64,000 nucleotides of DNA. Source: Rhipicephalus microplus. Lineage: Eukaryota > Arthropoda > Arachnida > Ixodida > Ixodidae. The stretch is from the NCBI RefSeq assembly GCF_043290135.1, contig NC_134710.1, positions 4,740,321 through 4,804,320 on the forward strand. The letters run 5' to 3'. The notes under the pieces are model-generated. The model saw nothing but the letters and a program-made list of their open reading frames with translations. It was not told the origin of the DNA and did not search any database. Positions 44,091 through 55,025 of the stretch are shown one piece after another (position 1 is the first letter of the stretch; every line of letters starts with the position of its first letter). The position numbers and the translations under genes are program-made.

Positions 44091-44805
44091 CTACGTAATT
44101 AAATGACCAGGACGAGTTTTGGACTTCGAGAAACATAAAATTTTTCTGCCATATTCGCAATGGTAAAAAAAAACGCTGGGTGATTTTGCATGGGATAACC
44201 CGAATCGTTGTATTGTTTAATACATTGAATTATTCCTTGGCTCCTTTTGCCTCTACTACTATTCTTAGCCAATATTTTGGTGTGTTTATGAAGTTGTTTG
44301 TGCTTTCAGCTATTTAATTCTGTGTGATATGTATCAATATTTATTCTGTGTGATCATTTGTTCTTGTGCTGCAAGCCAGTGCCTCTAACAAGGCCTAATA
44401 TCAGTCTTGAAATGAATAAATTAATTGTGCTCGCACTGTTTTTTGTTCTGTACTTGCCTGGTGTGGTTGTACTGACAAAATGTTTTTTTTCTCTTTTCAA
44501 GAAAAGAAGTCTGCACAATACTGTATACACTCGTAAAACAACATAGGTGCTTTGGGTACTGGAAGTTGTCACATTCCTTATTCGTATTTTAAATTCGAGA
44601 TACAAAACTGCCCCAATGAAATCAATTTTTTGACACCTTTTTTCACACAATTTGTAGCATGTATGTGCTGTAGTTCATTTTATGATCATGGGAAAATTAA
44701 ATTCAATTTCTGTGAATAGGAAACTTGTCTTTCTTGGTTTTTAAAAATTTAAATTCACTTCGTAAATTTTTTAGCATGTGCAGGTGAAGTCGAAAGTTCT
44801 GAGGT
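44091..44805. other. AT-rich stretch, no gene seen
   Basis: Nothing recognisable on either strand. Confidence 0.35.
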
Positions 44806-44818
44806 GACGCTGCCACAT

Positions 44819-44947
44819 TGATTGATAGATTTGTGGGGTTTAACGTCCCAAAACCACCATATGATTATGAGAGACGCCGTAGTGGAGGGCTCCGGAAATT
44901 TTGACCACTTGGGGTTCTTTAACGTGCACCCAAATCTGAGTACACGG
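44819..44947 (-). mobile_element. 5'-truncated Ruka-type SINE
   Basis: Only the 3' half of the SINE (tail through GAGTACACGG) is present and the tRNA-like head is missing. A perfect 13-bp duplication GACGCTGCCACAT flanks it (44806-44818 and 44948-44960). The SINE was therefore truncated at insertion and not deleted afterwards. Confidence 0.95.
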
Positions 44948-44960
44948 GACGCTGCCACAT

Positions 44961-45974
44961 AATTATTTGGAATAGTGGCCTGGGAAATTTTGAATGACCT
45001 TGTACTTGCAGAAGAAAGATCTTCTGATTACGTATGCCTCATGTTGAATCTAATGGAAACACTTTTGGTATTTACGGACATGTAGCAATAGTATTATAAA
45101 TAACGTGTGAGCAATGGCCCTAGGCAACTCCGTGGCAGCCGTTACTTTATTTTTTCATTGTAGAGATCTCAGTGAAAGTTGAATGGGCGGCACGTTCTGT
45201 TTGCTCTACGTGGTTTCTGGTGTAACATTTTCTTTTTACGGAAGTGGTTGGCAGCATGTTACCTATGCGTTTTTACGTAATCAAGGGAAAATATTTTTTG
45301 CAGTGTAGGTGAGTGGGATCCTTTGTCCGGGAAACCATTGGCGCGGGCCACTATCCTTGCACGTTTCACGAGGGAATCTTGGCTCTTAAGATCCGAGTTG
45401 GACACAGCTGCCTCCCACCCTTCCATGTTGTGTTGTGTCCTGGGTTGCAAAAGAAGATTGTGTGCCCACTCCCATACCATGTGGTACAAGGTAGCTCGAT
45501 TGGCGCAGAACCTGCACGGTCCCTGCAGCTATCGCCGTCTGGTGGACACCGGTAGGAGGCATCATCCGTGCCACCGCAATGCCCACGGTCGGCACTTTAG
45601 TAAGTATATTCTAGGCACTATACCATCACTATAGTGAACTAGAATATACTCTAGTGGTTCGACCGGCTGGGCTCCGCCGTCAGCTTTCGTGCGGAGGTCA
45701 CAGGTGAATTCGCTGCTACTTTTCATTTTCATTTTCATTTTTTGCGCATGCGCAGAACAGGGATCAGAACGTGCGTGACTGTCAGGTCGAAAACGCTATA
45801 TTTAACCCAACTTGGCTTGGATCAGGGCGAATCTGTGGAACATTGCGGCGTTTCGTCAAAGTTTACAACGCCGGTTTAGGCAGTGCCTTCTTTATGAAGA
45901 TGCGTGACGAATGGCTCATGTTGCCAGCGGAGTCACCCTACCTTCAATTTTGAGCAAGCGCTGCGTAGTGGCGC
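44961..45974. other. no gene supported
   Basis: A 12-bp inverted repeat AGTATATTCTAG (45603-45614 and 45639-45650) and a (TTTTCA)3 run at about 45721-45740 are present. No exon is supported. Confidence 0.35.
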
Positions 45975-45977
45975 TCG

Positions 45978-46017
45978 TGACCGGCACTAGTGACCGGCAC
46001 TAGTGACCGACACTAGA
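45978..46017. repeat. 14-bp tandem repeat, three units
   Basis: GTGACCGGCACTA is repeated three times (last unit GTGACCGACACTA) immediately upstream of a LINE start. Confidence 0.85.
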
Positions 46018-46029
46018 GGATGAGGGATG

Positions 46030-47761
46030 CTGAGGTAACTGTAGAATGGGTTTCGGAAACACAGGAGGTTGGAAGACAATCTGTTCTCACTGACGCAGTG
46101 CATCGAAATAGCAGAAAAGGAACACAGGCCTTTGTGGCTAGCATTTTTGGATATCAAGAGAGCGTTCGATAGCGTGGTTCGAGAGGATTTGTGGGGAATA
46201 CTGAACACAATAGGTGTGGAAGATGGAGTCACTAATATTTTAAAGAATATCTATAAAAGTAACAAGGTAGTTATAAAGTGGGAAAAACAGGTATCCAAGC
46301 TCACAGAGTTAAAACGGGGGCTTACGCAGGGGTGTCGTCTGTATCCCTTGTTATTCATGATGTACCTACAAGGATTAGAGGCCAAATTAGAGGGAAGTGG
46401 ACTGGGCTTCAACCTCTCTTTAGTCAAACAAGGAAAACTTATTGATCAGGCACTACCAGCATTAATGTACGCAGATGATATAGGTGCTAATGGCCAACAA
46501 CAAGGAAGATTTGCAGAGATTGATGGACATCTGCGGTAATGAGGGAGATAGGTTAGATTTTAGATTCAGTAAGGAAAAATCAGCAGTCATGATTTTTAAT
46601 GATAATGAAGGTAGTGAGCTTAGTATCCAGGAAGTTGCGATAGAGATAACAGATAAATACAAATATCCGGGAGTATGGATAACCAATAGGGTCGAGTACT
46701 TAAGGGAACACAAAATATACGTATATAACGACTAAAGGTAACAGGAATGCAGTGGTGATGAAAAATAGGGCACTATAATATTACAATAGGTATGATGTTG
46801 TGAGAGGGGTCATGGTTCATGGTTCCTGGGCTGATGTTCGGCAATGCGGTTTTGTGCATGAGATCAGAAGTTCAAGCAAGATTAGAAATTAAGCAACGTG
46901 GAATAGGTAGGCCTGCTTTAGAAGCTCACGAGAATACACCAAATCAGGGAATACAAGGTGATATGGGATGGACATCATTTGAGGGCAGGGAAGCTAGCAG
47001 CAAGATAAAATTTGAGAAGCCACTGAGACAAATGAAGGAGGAGCGTTGGGCTAGGAAGGTTTTCAGCTACTTGTACATGAAGAATGTCGATACAAAATGG
47101 AGGAAGCGAACCAGGAAGTTGACTGGTAAATACTTAGAAAACAGCAGGTGGCCAAACCAAAAAGAACTATCGGTTAAGAAAAAAGTGAAGGAAACGGAGA
47201 CTGACATGTGGAGAATGGGCATGATTAAGAAGTCCGCACTAGAGATCTATCGAACTTTGAAGCAGGAAATTGCCAAGGAAAGGATCTATGATAATACCCG
47301 GGGTAGTTCTCGACTGTTTGAGGCCTGGACGGGAGTATTGCGAACGAAGACATATTGGGCCAAATACGAAGGGGTAGACACGGTATGCAGTGCGTGTGGA
47401 GAGGAAGAGAAAACTGCCGAACACTTGATAATGTTCTGTAAAAGGCTTCACCCTATAGTTCAGGATGATGGCACAGAGCTCTTCAAAGCACTGTTGTTTA
47501 GGGACAGGGGGAGGGGGTAAAATAGACTTTAAGCGGGTAGAATTAACTAGAAGGAGGTTATCTGATTGGTGGCAAAAGTTAAGGCACGAGTGAAAACTAA
47601 ACCCTTCACTACAATGTACCAGTCCCTAACTTCACTATTTAAAGCAAAAAAAAAAAGATATAGTTTTTGGTAGACTAAGTATTACAGCTAAGTGGCTTTA
47701 ACCACAGACCGATCTAAAGGGTACAACCATATCAATCCATCTATCCAATCCATCCATCCAT
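46030..47761 (+). pseudogene. LINE copy A: reverse transcriptase and C-terminus, (ATCC)n tail
   Basis: It begins inside the reverse transcriptase (QNGFRKHRRLEDNLFSL), with LAFLDIKRAFDSV, LKRGLTQGCRLYPLLFMMYL and LMYADDI (catalytic). After a frameshift near 46483 it reads LMANNKEDLQRL and FRFSKEKSAV. After further damage at 46735-46820 a long C-terminal frame reaches 47520 with a zinc-finger-like CSACGEEEKTAEHLIMFC. The 3' UTR ends in TCCATCCATCCA. The clade is uncertain (the C-terminal CCHC block is seen in several LINE groups). 5' truncated and frameshifted. Confidence 0.8.
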
Positions 47762-48085
47762 GAACATTTGATATTGTTATGTAAAAAGCTCCACCCTATA
47801 GTCCAAGATAATGGCTTGGAATTTTACAAACCATTGGGGTTTGGGGACATTGAAGGCAAAATATACTTTAAACGTGTAGAAATAACCAGCAGGAGGCTGC
47901 TAGCTTGCCTGCTAGCAGCCTCCTTCTGGTTATAACGAGGAGGTGTCGTGGCTACAATAGAGGTGCGAGTGAAATTCAATCCCTAAACACATAGGGAAGG
48001 TACTTAACTTTATGGCTAGGTGGTGTGAGCCACTATCCGATCTAAAGAGCACAGCCGGATATATCCATCGATCTATCTATTCATA
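47762..48085 (+). pseudogene. LINE copy B: 3' fragment abutting the tail of copy A
   Basis: It starts directly after the (ATCC)n tail of copy A with the GAACATTTGATATTGTTATG segment homologous to the AEHLIMFC region and ends in TATCCATCGATCTATC. It contains an inverted duplication of its own AACCAGCAGGAGGCTGCTAG segment at 47884-47936. Confidence 0.75.
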
Positions 48086-48224
48086 GCAAGTGATTTTTTT
48101 TTTTTGCGCTATAGCGTGAAAGCAACTTGCCATGCCGTATTCTCTGCCAGTGATAATATTTTTGAGAGCTCAAAAAGAAGCAGAAAGAAAGGCTGAAATA
48201 ATTAAAAAATGAAATTCAAAATGA

Positions 48225-48312
48225 TATTGAAGCAAAACTATGCGTAATGAAATGAAATGAAGCAAAACTATGCGAAGCAAAAAATGAAAATGAAGCAAAA
48301 CTATGCGTAAAA
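48225..48312. repeat. short tandem repeat, ATGAAGCAAAACTATGCG unit
   Basis: The phrase GAAGCAAAACTATGCG occurs three times, spaced about 30-40 bases apart and mixed with AATGAAATG filler. Confidence 0.8.
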
Positions 48313-48342
48313 TGCAGTGGGTAAATGAAAAAATGTGCACTG

Positions 48343-48582
48343 CTCCGCCGCGGTGGTCTAGTGACTATGGTACTTGGCTGCTGAACCGCAGGTCGCGGGA
48401 TCGAATCCCGGCTGCGGCCGCTGCACTTCCGATAGAGGTGGAAATGTTGTAGGCCCGTGTGCTCAGATTTGGGTGCATGTTAAAGAACCCCGGGTGGTCT
48501 AAATTTCCGGAGCCCTCCACTACGGCGTCTCTCATAATCATATGGTGGTTTTGGGACGTTAAACCCCACAAATCGATTAATA
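48343..48582 (+). mobile_element. Ruka-type SINE, plus orientation
   Basis: The only copy in this orientation. The A box TGGTCTAGTGA has its last base changed, and the B box GGGATCGAATCCC is intact. The tail is AAATCGATTAATAAATG. A clear target duplication was not found. Confidence 0.93.
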
Positions 48583-48998
48583 AATGTCGCGCCTTTGCCC
48601 AAAAAGAGCATTGTGAGATTTTTATACGCAGTCATGTTTCAGAAAAGGCACCTTGTAAGACCTATTGACGAGATAGTGTTAAATAGCTCGTTTCGCACAA
48701 ATCCCCGTGTTGGTGTTGTTGGTTGTGTGAGCGAAAAATTATCGTGCGTGACTGAAAATTCAAGAAGGATGCAAATAAAATATAAAAACATTGAAAACCT
48801 GAGAGTGAATCGAACCCAGATCATTTGCGTATTCAGAGGGTGTTTTACTACACTTTCTCACGTCCGCTTTCTAACATAGTGAAAATAACTTCCTCTGCTT
48901 GGAAACACACGCGTCCTGCGTTTCGCAATACAATAATATTGTATTGATAATTCGTGGTACAAGGGTACATTGCTATCGGGCGTCAGACCATGTGATTA

Positions 48999-49084
48999 CA
49001 GCGCGTACCTGACTAATCCCACGATGTATTCAAGCGCTTTGTTGGACTCAATAAAAGTTCATTCATTTATTCACTCGCTTAGAA
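48999..49084. mobile_element. 86-bp retroposed fragment
   Basis: Flanked by the perfect 10-bp repeat CATGTGATTA (48989-48998 and 49085-49094) and absent at the paralogous site near 53266. It contains AATAAAA and a TTCATTCATTTATTCA tail, so it is a 3' end of a retroelement or transcript. Confidence 0.8.
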
Positions 49085-49215
49085 CATGTGATTATCATAA
49101 TGACTTCATGGTTTAAGCCCTGTCACCCACTACAAAAGGCACACACGTTGCCGCGCCTATTCCCTTAAAACCACGTAGTGGGTGCATAGCTTGTTCGAAA
49201 AGATTTCATACACTA

Positions 49216-49438
49216 ACCCCCGTATTCACAAACGCTCCTCGACTCGACTTCCACCCTTCACTTGACATAGTTGAGCACTGCGCCACCACTCGGCTGAAAA
49301 TGCCGCTGCGCCACTCAAGAATCACAGCAGATTGTCGCTGATATGCAGTGACTTGCCGTGCCTAGAGACGGCGCTGGCATCGGCTTTCTCAAGTGAAGGT
49401 GAAGCGTTGAGTGAAGGGACGTTCTAGAATACGGGGGT
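49216..49438. mobile_element. Tc1/mariner-like MITE, 223 bp
   Basis: The terminal inverted repeat ACCCCCGTATTC is perfect for 12 bases and imperfect to about 24. It is flanked by TA on both sides (49214-49215 and 49439-49440). The paralogous site near 53387 lacks it. TA duplication with short inverted ends fits Tc1/mariner-type MITEs. Noncoding. Confidence 0.85.
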
Positions 49439-49850
49439 TAGTGTTTGAAGCACGCACTAGGGGCAGGATATCGCTATCGCGTTAGACTTTTAAAGGCAAA
49501 GCTAAAGGATCCCCTATTTTTTTGTTATTGCTTGCTTGACGCGCTTATTGGGAAGTTTTTAAAGCAGCCACCAATTGTGCGATTCGAAGTTTTACGCTTG
49601 TGCCATTCTACGCTTCTGCAACACAACATTACACGCGTTAAGAGGCTTTCTCACAGTATATGGCATTGTCATAGTTTTTTTTAAAAACAGTTTCAATCAC
49701 TGGCATGGCTGTGTTGTGGAAAAAAACACCTGTTTTTCGAGACAGAAGCACTGGGTTCAATTCATGCACGAGCTGAACACATATCCAGCTTTTCTGGACA
49801 CCAACGGCTTAGTTCGCGTGAACGACACCACGTGGCGTATCACCTTTAAA

Positions 49851-50790
49851 GTATTGGAAAGGGGTCATGGTTCCTGGGCTGACGTTCGGCAATGCGGTCT
49901 TGTGCATGAGATCAGAAGTTCAAGCAAGATTAGAAATTAAGCAACGCGGAATGGGTAGGCTTGCTTTAGGAGCTCACGGGAATACACCAAATCAGGGAGT
50001 ACATGGCGATATGGGATGAACATCATTTGAGGGCAGGGAAGCTAGCAGCAAGATAAAATTTGAGAAGCGATTGAGAGAAATGAAGGAGGAGCGTTGGGCT
50101 AGGAAGGTTTTCAGCTACTTGTACATGAAGAATGTCGATATAAAATGGAGGAAGCGAACCAGGAAGTTGACTGGTAAATACTTAGAAAACAGCAGGTGGC
50201 CAAACCAAAAAGAACTATCGGTTAAGAAGAAAGTGAAGGAAACGGAGACTGACATGTGGAGAATGGGCATGATTAAGAAGTCCGCACTAGAGATCTATCG
50301 AACGTTTAAGCAGAAAATTTCCAAGGAAAGGATCTATGATAATACTCGGGGTAGTTCTCTACTGTTTGAGGCAAGGACGGGAGTACTGCGAACCAAGACA
50401 TATCGGGCCAAATACGAAGGGGTAGACACAGTATGCAGTGCGTGTGGAGAGGAAGAAGAAACTGCCTAACACTTGATAATGTTCTTTAAAGGGCTTCACC
50501 CTATAGTTCAGGATGATGGCGCAGAGTTTTTCAAAGCACTGGGGTTTAAGGACCGGGAGGGCAAAATAGACTTTAAGCAAGTAGACTTAACTAGAAGGAG
50601 GTTATCTGATTGGTGGCTAAAGTCAAGGCACGAGTGAAAATTAAACTCTTCACTGCAAAGTACGAATCCTCAAACTCACTTTTTAAGGGAAAAAAATATA
50701 GTTTTGAGTTCATTAAGTATTACGGCTTGGTGGCGCTAGCCACCGCCCGATTTAAAGGGTACAGCCATATCCATCCATCCATTCATCCAT
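49851..50790 (+). pseudogene. LINE copy C with target duplication, (ATCC)n tail
   Basis: 5'-truncated copy starting at the segment equivalent to 46805. It reads EERWARKVFSYLYMKNVDIKWRK, then MWRMGMIKKSALEIYRT and CSACGEEEETA, then a TAA (GAA-type codon change). An 18-bp repeat TGGCGTATCACCTTTAAA (49833-49850) recurs at 50791-50808 with two mismatches. Tail ATCCATCCATCCATTCATCCAT. Confidence 0.85.
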
Positions 50791-50808
50791 TGGCGTATCA
50801 TCCTTAAA

Positions 50809-51410
50809 AAAGCAGGAGGCCAAACCAAAAATAATTATCGGTTAAGAAGAAGGTTTAGGAAGCTGAGACCGATATATGGAGAATTGGCGTGATTAAGAAG
50901 TCCGCACTACATATCTATCGAACTTTTAAGCAGGAAATAGCCAAGGAAAGGATATATGATAATATTCGGGGTAGTTCTCTACTGTTTGAGGCCAGGACGG
51001 GAGTATTGCGAACAAAGACATATTGGGCCAAATACGAAGGGGTAGACACGGTATGCAGTGCGTGTGGAGGGGAAGAAGAAACTGCCGAACACTTGATAAT
51101 GTTTTGTGAAGGGCTTCATCCTGTAGTTCAGGTTGATGGCGCAGAGTTTTTCAAAGCACTGTGGTTTAGGGAAAGTAAGGGCAAAATAGACTTTAAGCGT
51201 GTAGAATTAACTAGAAGGAGGTTATCTGATTTGTGGCTAAAGTCAAGGCACGAGTGAAAATTGAACCCTTCGCTGCAAAGTACAAATCCTCAACCTCGCT
51301 ATTTAAGGAAAAAAAATAAATCTAGTTTTTGGTTAATTAAGTATTACGGCTTGGTGACGCTAGCCACCGCCCGATCTAAAGGGTACAGCCATATCCATCC
51401 ATCCATCCAT
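50809..51410 (+). pseudogene. LINE copy D, 3' end with (ATCC)n tail
   Basis: It starts next to the right-hand duplication of copy C. It reads IKKSALHIYRTFKQEIAKER, CSACGGEEETAEHLIMFCEG and VELTRRRLSDLWLKSRHE, ending with a proper TGA. Tail TATCCATCCATCCATCCATT. Only the C-terminal third of ORF2 is present. Confidence 0.85.
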
Positions 51411-51760
51411 TCAAAAGTCCCGCCATGACATATGCAGTGACGCGCTTTCACCACTTTCACTCAAGAATGACAAGCGTGTTATCAGCCTGAGACACTTTTT
51501 TTGGTTTGTTTGATAGGAAAGTGGCGAGCGCCGAGAATTGAAGGAACGGAACGCAAGCCAGCAGCAAAGAAGTCGATGAAACATAACTGTCGTTACTATG
51601 GCAACTATGTGCAGCCACACCTTGTCGCGTTTCCACGTCTGCTTGTCTACGGTTTCGCCGTCTGTTCCGCGCACATCGGTCCACGCTGCCGCCGTGGCTG
51701 ACCTCCGCTAGTCAGCGAGGAAAAGGGGGAGGGTATTTGTACAAATCTTATTTATGCTCG

Positions 51761-52004
51761 ATGATTGATTGATATGTGGGGTTTAACGTCCCAAAACCAC
51801 CATATGATTATGAGAGACGCCGTGGAGGGCTCCAGAAATTTCGCCTACCTGGCGTTCTTTGACGTGCGCCCAAATCTAAGCACACGGGCCTACAGCCTTT
51901 CCGCCTCCATCAAAAACGCAGCCGCCGAAGCTGGGATTCGATCCCGTGACCTGCGGCTCAGCAGCCGAGTACCTTATATAGTCACTAGACCACCGGAGTG
52001 GGGC
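51761..52004 (-). mobile_element. Ruka-type SINE, full length
   Basis: Perfect 11-bp duplication ATTTATGCTCG (51750-51760 and 52005-52015). Three bases are missing in the ACGCCGTAGTGGAGG block. Confidence 0.94.
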
Positions 52005-52015
52005 ATTTATGCTCG

Positions 52016-52829
52016 TGCGTTCATTTGTCTATGTGCGTGTATACACATACAAAGCTTTGAATTTCAAAAGGAGTTCAAACACCTCCGCCTACGCCTATGT
52101 TGGCTAGTGAGGAGTACATCACAGACACACGCCTTCTCTGTCACCTCGAAGCGACAAATCTACGTGTATGTATACACCATTACTGCCACCGTTTTCTAAC
52201 AGTCGAAGTCGCCGTAGGTCGTTCTTTTTCGCCATTGATGTTACCAAGTGTTTTCTGTTCGTTCGCATCCGCAATTGCCTTTTTTTTTTGTTTACACCCA
52301 ATGAGTACAGGAAAGGTCAAAGCGAAGTGAGCCTGTTGGCCGAGGCAGCTGGTATCGCAGTGAACCTAAGCACCCCCCATTTTTCTAACGAATTGTCTGT
52401 AACTAGGCTCTACTTTGTGGAAATGCTGCTTTTATACCTTCAGGTAATCTTTTGAATTCTGTCATATGCGTGGATACGGGGAAATGAAAGTATTAGTGTA
52501 AGTTCTTCCAGAATGATGGCAAGGGCGAAGAACTTGGGCCAATTCATCAGTGGCGCCCGCTTTTCATCCGGCTCCTGCCGCGGTGTGATTGGATATGTTG
52601 ACACTATCGTGACACCATATCCAATCACCCAACGTAGAAGCGCGGCATAGACATTTAGGAATATAAAGTGTGACTTTTTTTAATTGTTTGTATCGGGGCT
52701 AGAATAGCGAGGACAACAGACAGCGTTCGTCCTTGATGTGTCCTATGTTACAATTAGGGTTCCGTGCCTTCAAACAAATAAAAAAAGAGAATGAACCCAC
52801 GCCTGTAAAATGTTTCATCATTCTGTTTT
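52016..52829. other. no gene supported
   Basis: Moderately GC-rich sequence with short frames on both strands. A GATTGGATATG...CATATCCAATC inverted repeat lies at about 52587-52628. No exon is supported. Confidence 0.35.
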
Positions 52830-53480
52830 ATTGATCAACTCCCATTTTAACGCAATAGCCCTAAAGAGCTCGTTTCACAGAAATTCCGGCAGTGGTCTCG
52901 GCTTCCACGTCGTTGGATGTGAGAAAAAATTAATCATATGCGTCATCGGAATATTCATAACAATGAAAATAGAATAAATAACGAAAACTCCTAGGCCAGA
53001 GTGGGGATCGAACACGGGTCGTTTGGGTCCGAACGGAAATTGAACCCGCGTCGTTTCAGTGTCAAGTGGGTGTTCTACCACACGGTCAAGCGTCTGCTTG
53101 TGAATACGTTGAAGATAACTTCGTCTGCTTGGAAATGCCGTGAACGTCACCCATGTTTTACAAACATATCCGTCTGGCATACATGCTTAACAATGCAACA
53201 TGAAATATATCGGTAATACCGCGTGACACAAGTGCCAATGGAAATTAAGCCTCAGACCCTGTGATTATCACTACGACTTCGTAGTTTAAAGCTGGTAACC
53301 CACTACAAAACGAACACACGCTACTGCGCCTGTTTTGTTTAGGCTATGTAAAGGGTGCATAGCTGGCTCAAAAAGGTTTCATGCATTAAGTGTTTGAAGT
53401 ACGCACTAGGAACAGAAAATCGCTATCGCGCTGAAATCCTAAAGGCGAATCTTCAGGGTCCCCTAACTTTTCACGACCAT
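52830..53480 (+). repeat. tRNA-related dispersed repeat, copy 2 (uninterrupted)
   Basis: In complement, 53035-53095 reads like a decayed tRNA: GTGTGGTAGAACACCCACTT, then GCGGGTTCAATTTCC (B-box-like). A second B-box-like CGTGTTCGATCCCC lies at about 53003-53018. It is the empty-site reference for the insertions in copy 1. Confidence 0.7.
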
Positions 53481-53559
53481 TATAACCTTGTTTTTTTTTA
53501 TCAAGTGAGCATGATCTAAGCCGTCGTTGGCACGTCGGCTGCAAAAGTGTAGGTAAATT

Positions 53560-54855
53560 TTTTTTTTTTTTGGGGGGGGGGGGGGGGGGAGCGGGTACTT
53601 TTTTTGATATGGGCCTTTTTCGTCGAGTATACCATAGCGAAAAAAATTTGTGAAAGGGGAGGGGGCATGGACTTGCCTTGTTGCCGCGACATGGCTACGC
53701 CCTGGGTAGACCCTTATTTTTCAAGGTAGACCGATTGGTAGATCTATTTGGCTAATATACACTGCACCTCAGTTTTGCTGTGATTTTACGGAATTTGGCT
53801 TATGGATCTCTTGGACTCCTTCGAATGAAGTGTCCAATGGTACGCACGATGTCAACTGACTGAATAACTATATCAGATACATTAATAAAGCGTACAAAGG
53901 GCAAGGTGGAAGTTTGTGATGAACAATCCGTAAACTGAGATATTATCTTCCTCAAGGCTAACACAAAACTGATTTTGTTAGCGCTAGCGTGTCATCGCTT
54001 CTCACCCTGTCTTCCATACATAAATAACTAACTATATGAAGATAATGCGAAAGGCATTACGTCGACAGACCATTCTATAAAAGAACTTCGCCATTTTCAT
54101 CCCCATCGATGAGTTACCGGAGCTTCGCTGATGTCATGTCAGTGACAATTTTTGCAACCATGTGTGACGAGGAGCTCTCTAGGCGTAGGACCACTATGAT
54201 ATACTATCAAGTGGTTCAGCGGGACAGCAAAACATCACTCGGCATGTTGATACGCCCCCTTCTACAGAGGCCGGTAATCACCACTCGAAAGCGGTGCCCT
54301 TCCATGGCTCACAATTTCGTAAAATATTCGTGCATTTATTACAAGTACACATTTGCGTATATTACCTCAAGCTTTAGGATTGTTATACGGACAAGGTCCT
54401 GCATTCAAATATTTCAACTTAATTGTGCTTGTGTTTGCGCGCGCCTCCCTGATAGTTAAATTACAGTCCATGTGTTCTGATGTTGTCGTCTTTACATACC
54501 ACCAAATATGAATTTGGAGCAATGTGAGAAAACTGAGAAAGCAGATGCCAATTTTTCACGGAATCGGGAATAAGTACTATATAAATTGCGATAAAGTGCT
54601 TATTTTCTCCGAAAAGGTATTATTGAACTCCGAAAAACGCCTTGCAAAATATAAGAAATAAGCACCTCATAAAGAACATATATTAGGGAAAGATGCACCC
54701 CAAACAGCGATATTTTGGTAGCCCTCATAAGAGCTTTTCTCGTTCGTGAAAAGCAACGTTGATGAAAAGCCATTAGTCCATTTGGGGGTGCCTCAATGCC
54801 GGATACCTCGGAGTTGGCGCCGCTCTCATCAGTTTACCCTCACCAAGTTGTGATA
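53560..54855. other. no gene seen; T and G runs
   Basis: T14 followed by about G17 near 53557-53590, then CATGGCTACGCCCTGG near 53690, which resembles the end of the CAGTGGCGTAGCC MITE family. Downstream to 54855 nothing is recognisable. Confidence 0.35.
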
Positions 54856-54859
54856 TCGT

Positions 54860-55025
54860 ATTTTTTCCCTTCAACAGACGCTAATTAGCTGATATGTTCA
54901 GCTCATTGCAAAGACGTTGCTGTCCATTATACTGTCAGCAGTCACAAAAGATATAATGAGTCGTTTATTCGCTGTCACAGTGGTCACAAACTGCGGTATC
55001 GGTCATCCTAACACGGAAAGCGTAA
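54860..55025 (-). pseudogene. LINE C-terminal zinc-finger fragment
   Basis: The minus strand reads TAVCDHCDSE, a stop, then TTHYIFCDC, matching the CxxC...H...C block at the C-terminus of I/R1/Jockey-type ORF2. Too short to place in a clade. Confidence 0.5.

Larger units (their letters stand above)
48660..49520 (+). repeat. tRNA-related dispersed repeat, copy 1 (two insertions)
   Basis: Collinear with 52830-53480: AGCTCGTTTC, ATAACTTC.TCTGCTTGGAAA, ACCCACTACAAAA, GTGTTTGAAG.ACGCACTAGG and TCGCTATCGCG are shared. In complement it holds a tRNA-like segment with a B box (GGTTCGATTCAC at about 48806-48817). It is interrupted at 48999-49084 and 49216-49438 by sequences missing from copy 2. Confidence 0.75.

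Noticed and set aside
45400..45600. THAP-like CCVLGCKRRLC start
   Set aside because: The downstream THAP signature (W, C..H, AVPTIF-type end) is absent and the frame breaks quickly.
47884..47936. Hairpin as a terminator or small-RNA gene
   Set aside because: It is an inverted duplication inside a LINE 3' fragment, best explained as a local rearrangement of the element.
48343..48430. tRNA gene at the head of the SINE
   Set aside because: A and B boxes are present, but the segment continues into the SINE body and cannot fold as a complete tRNA. All Ruka-type heads were treated the same way.
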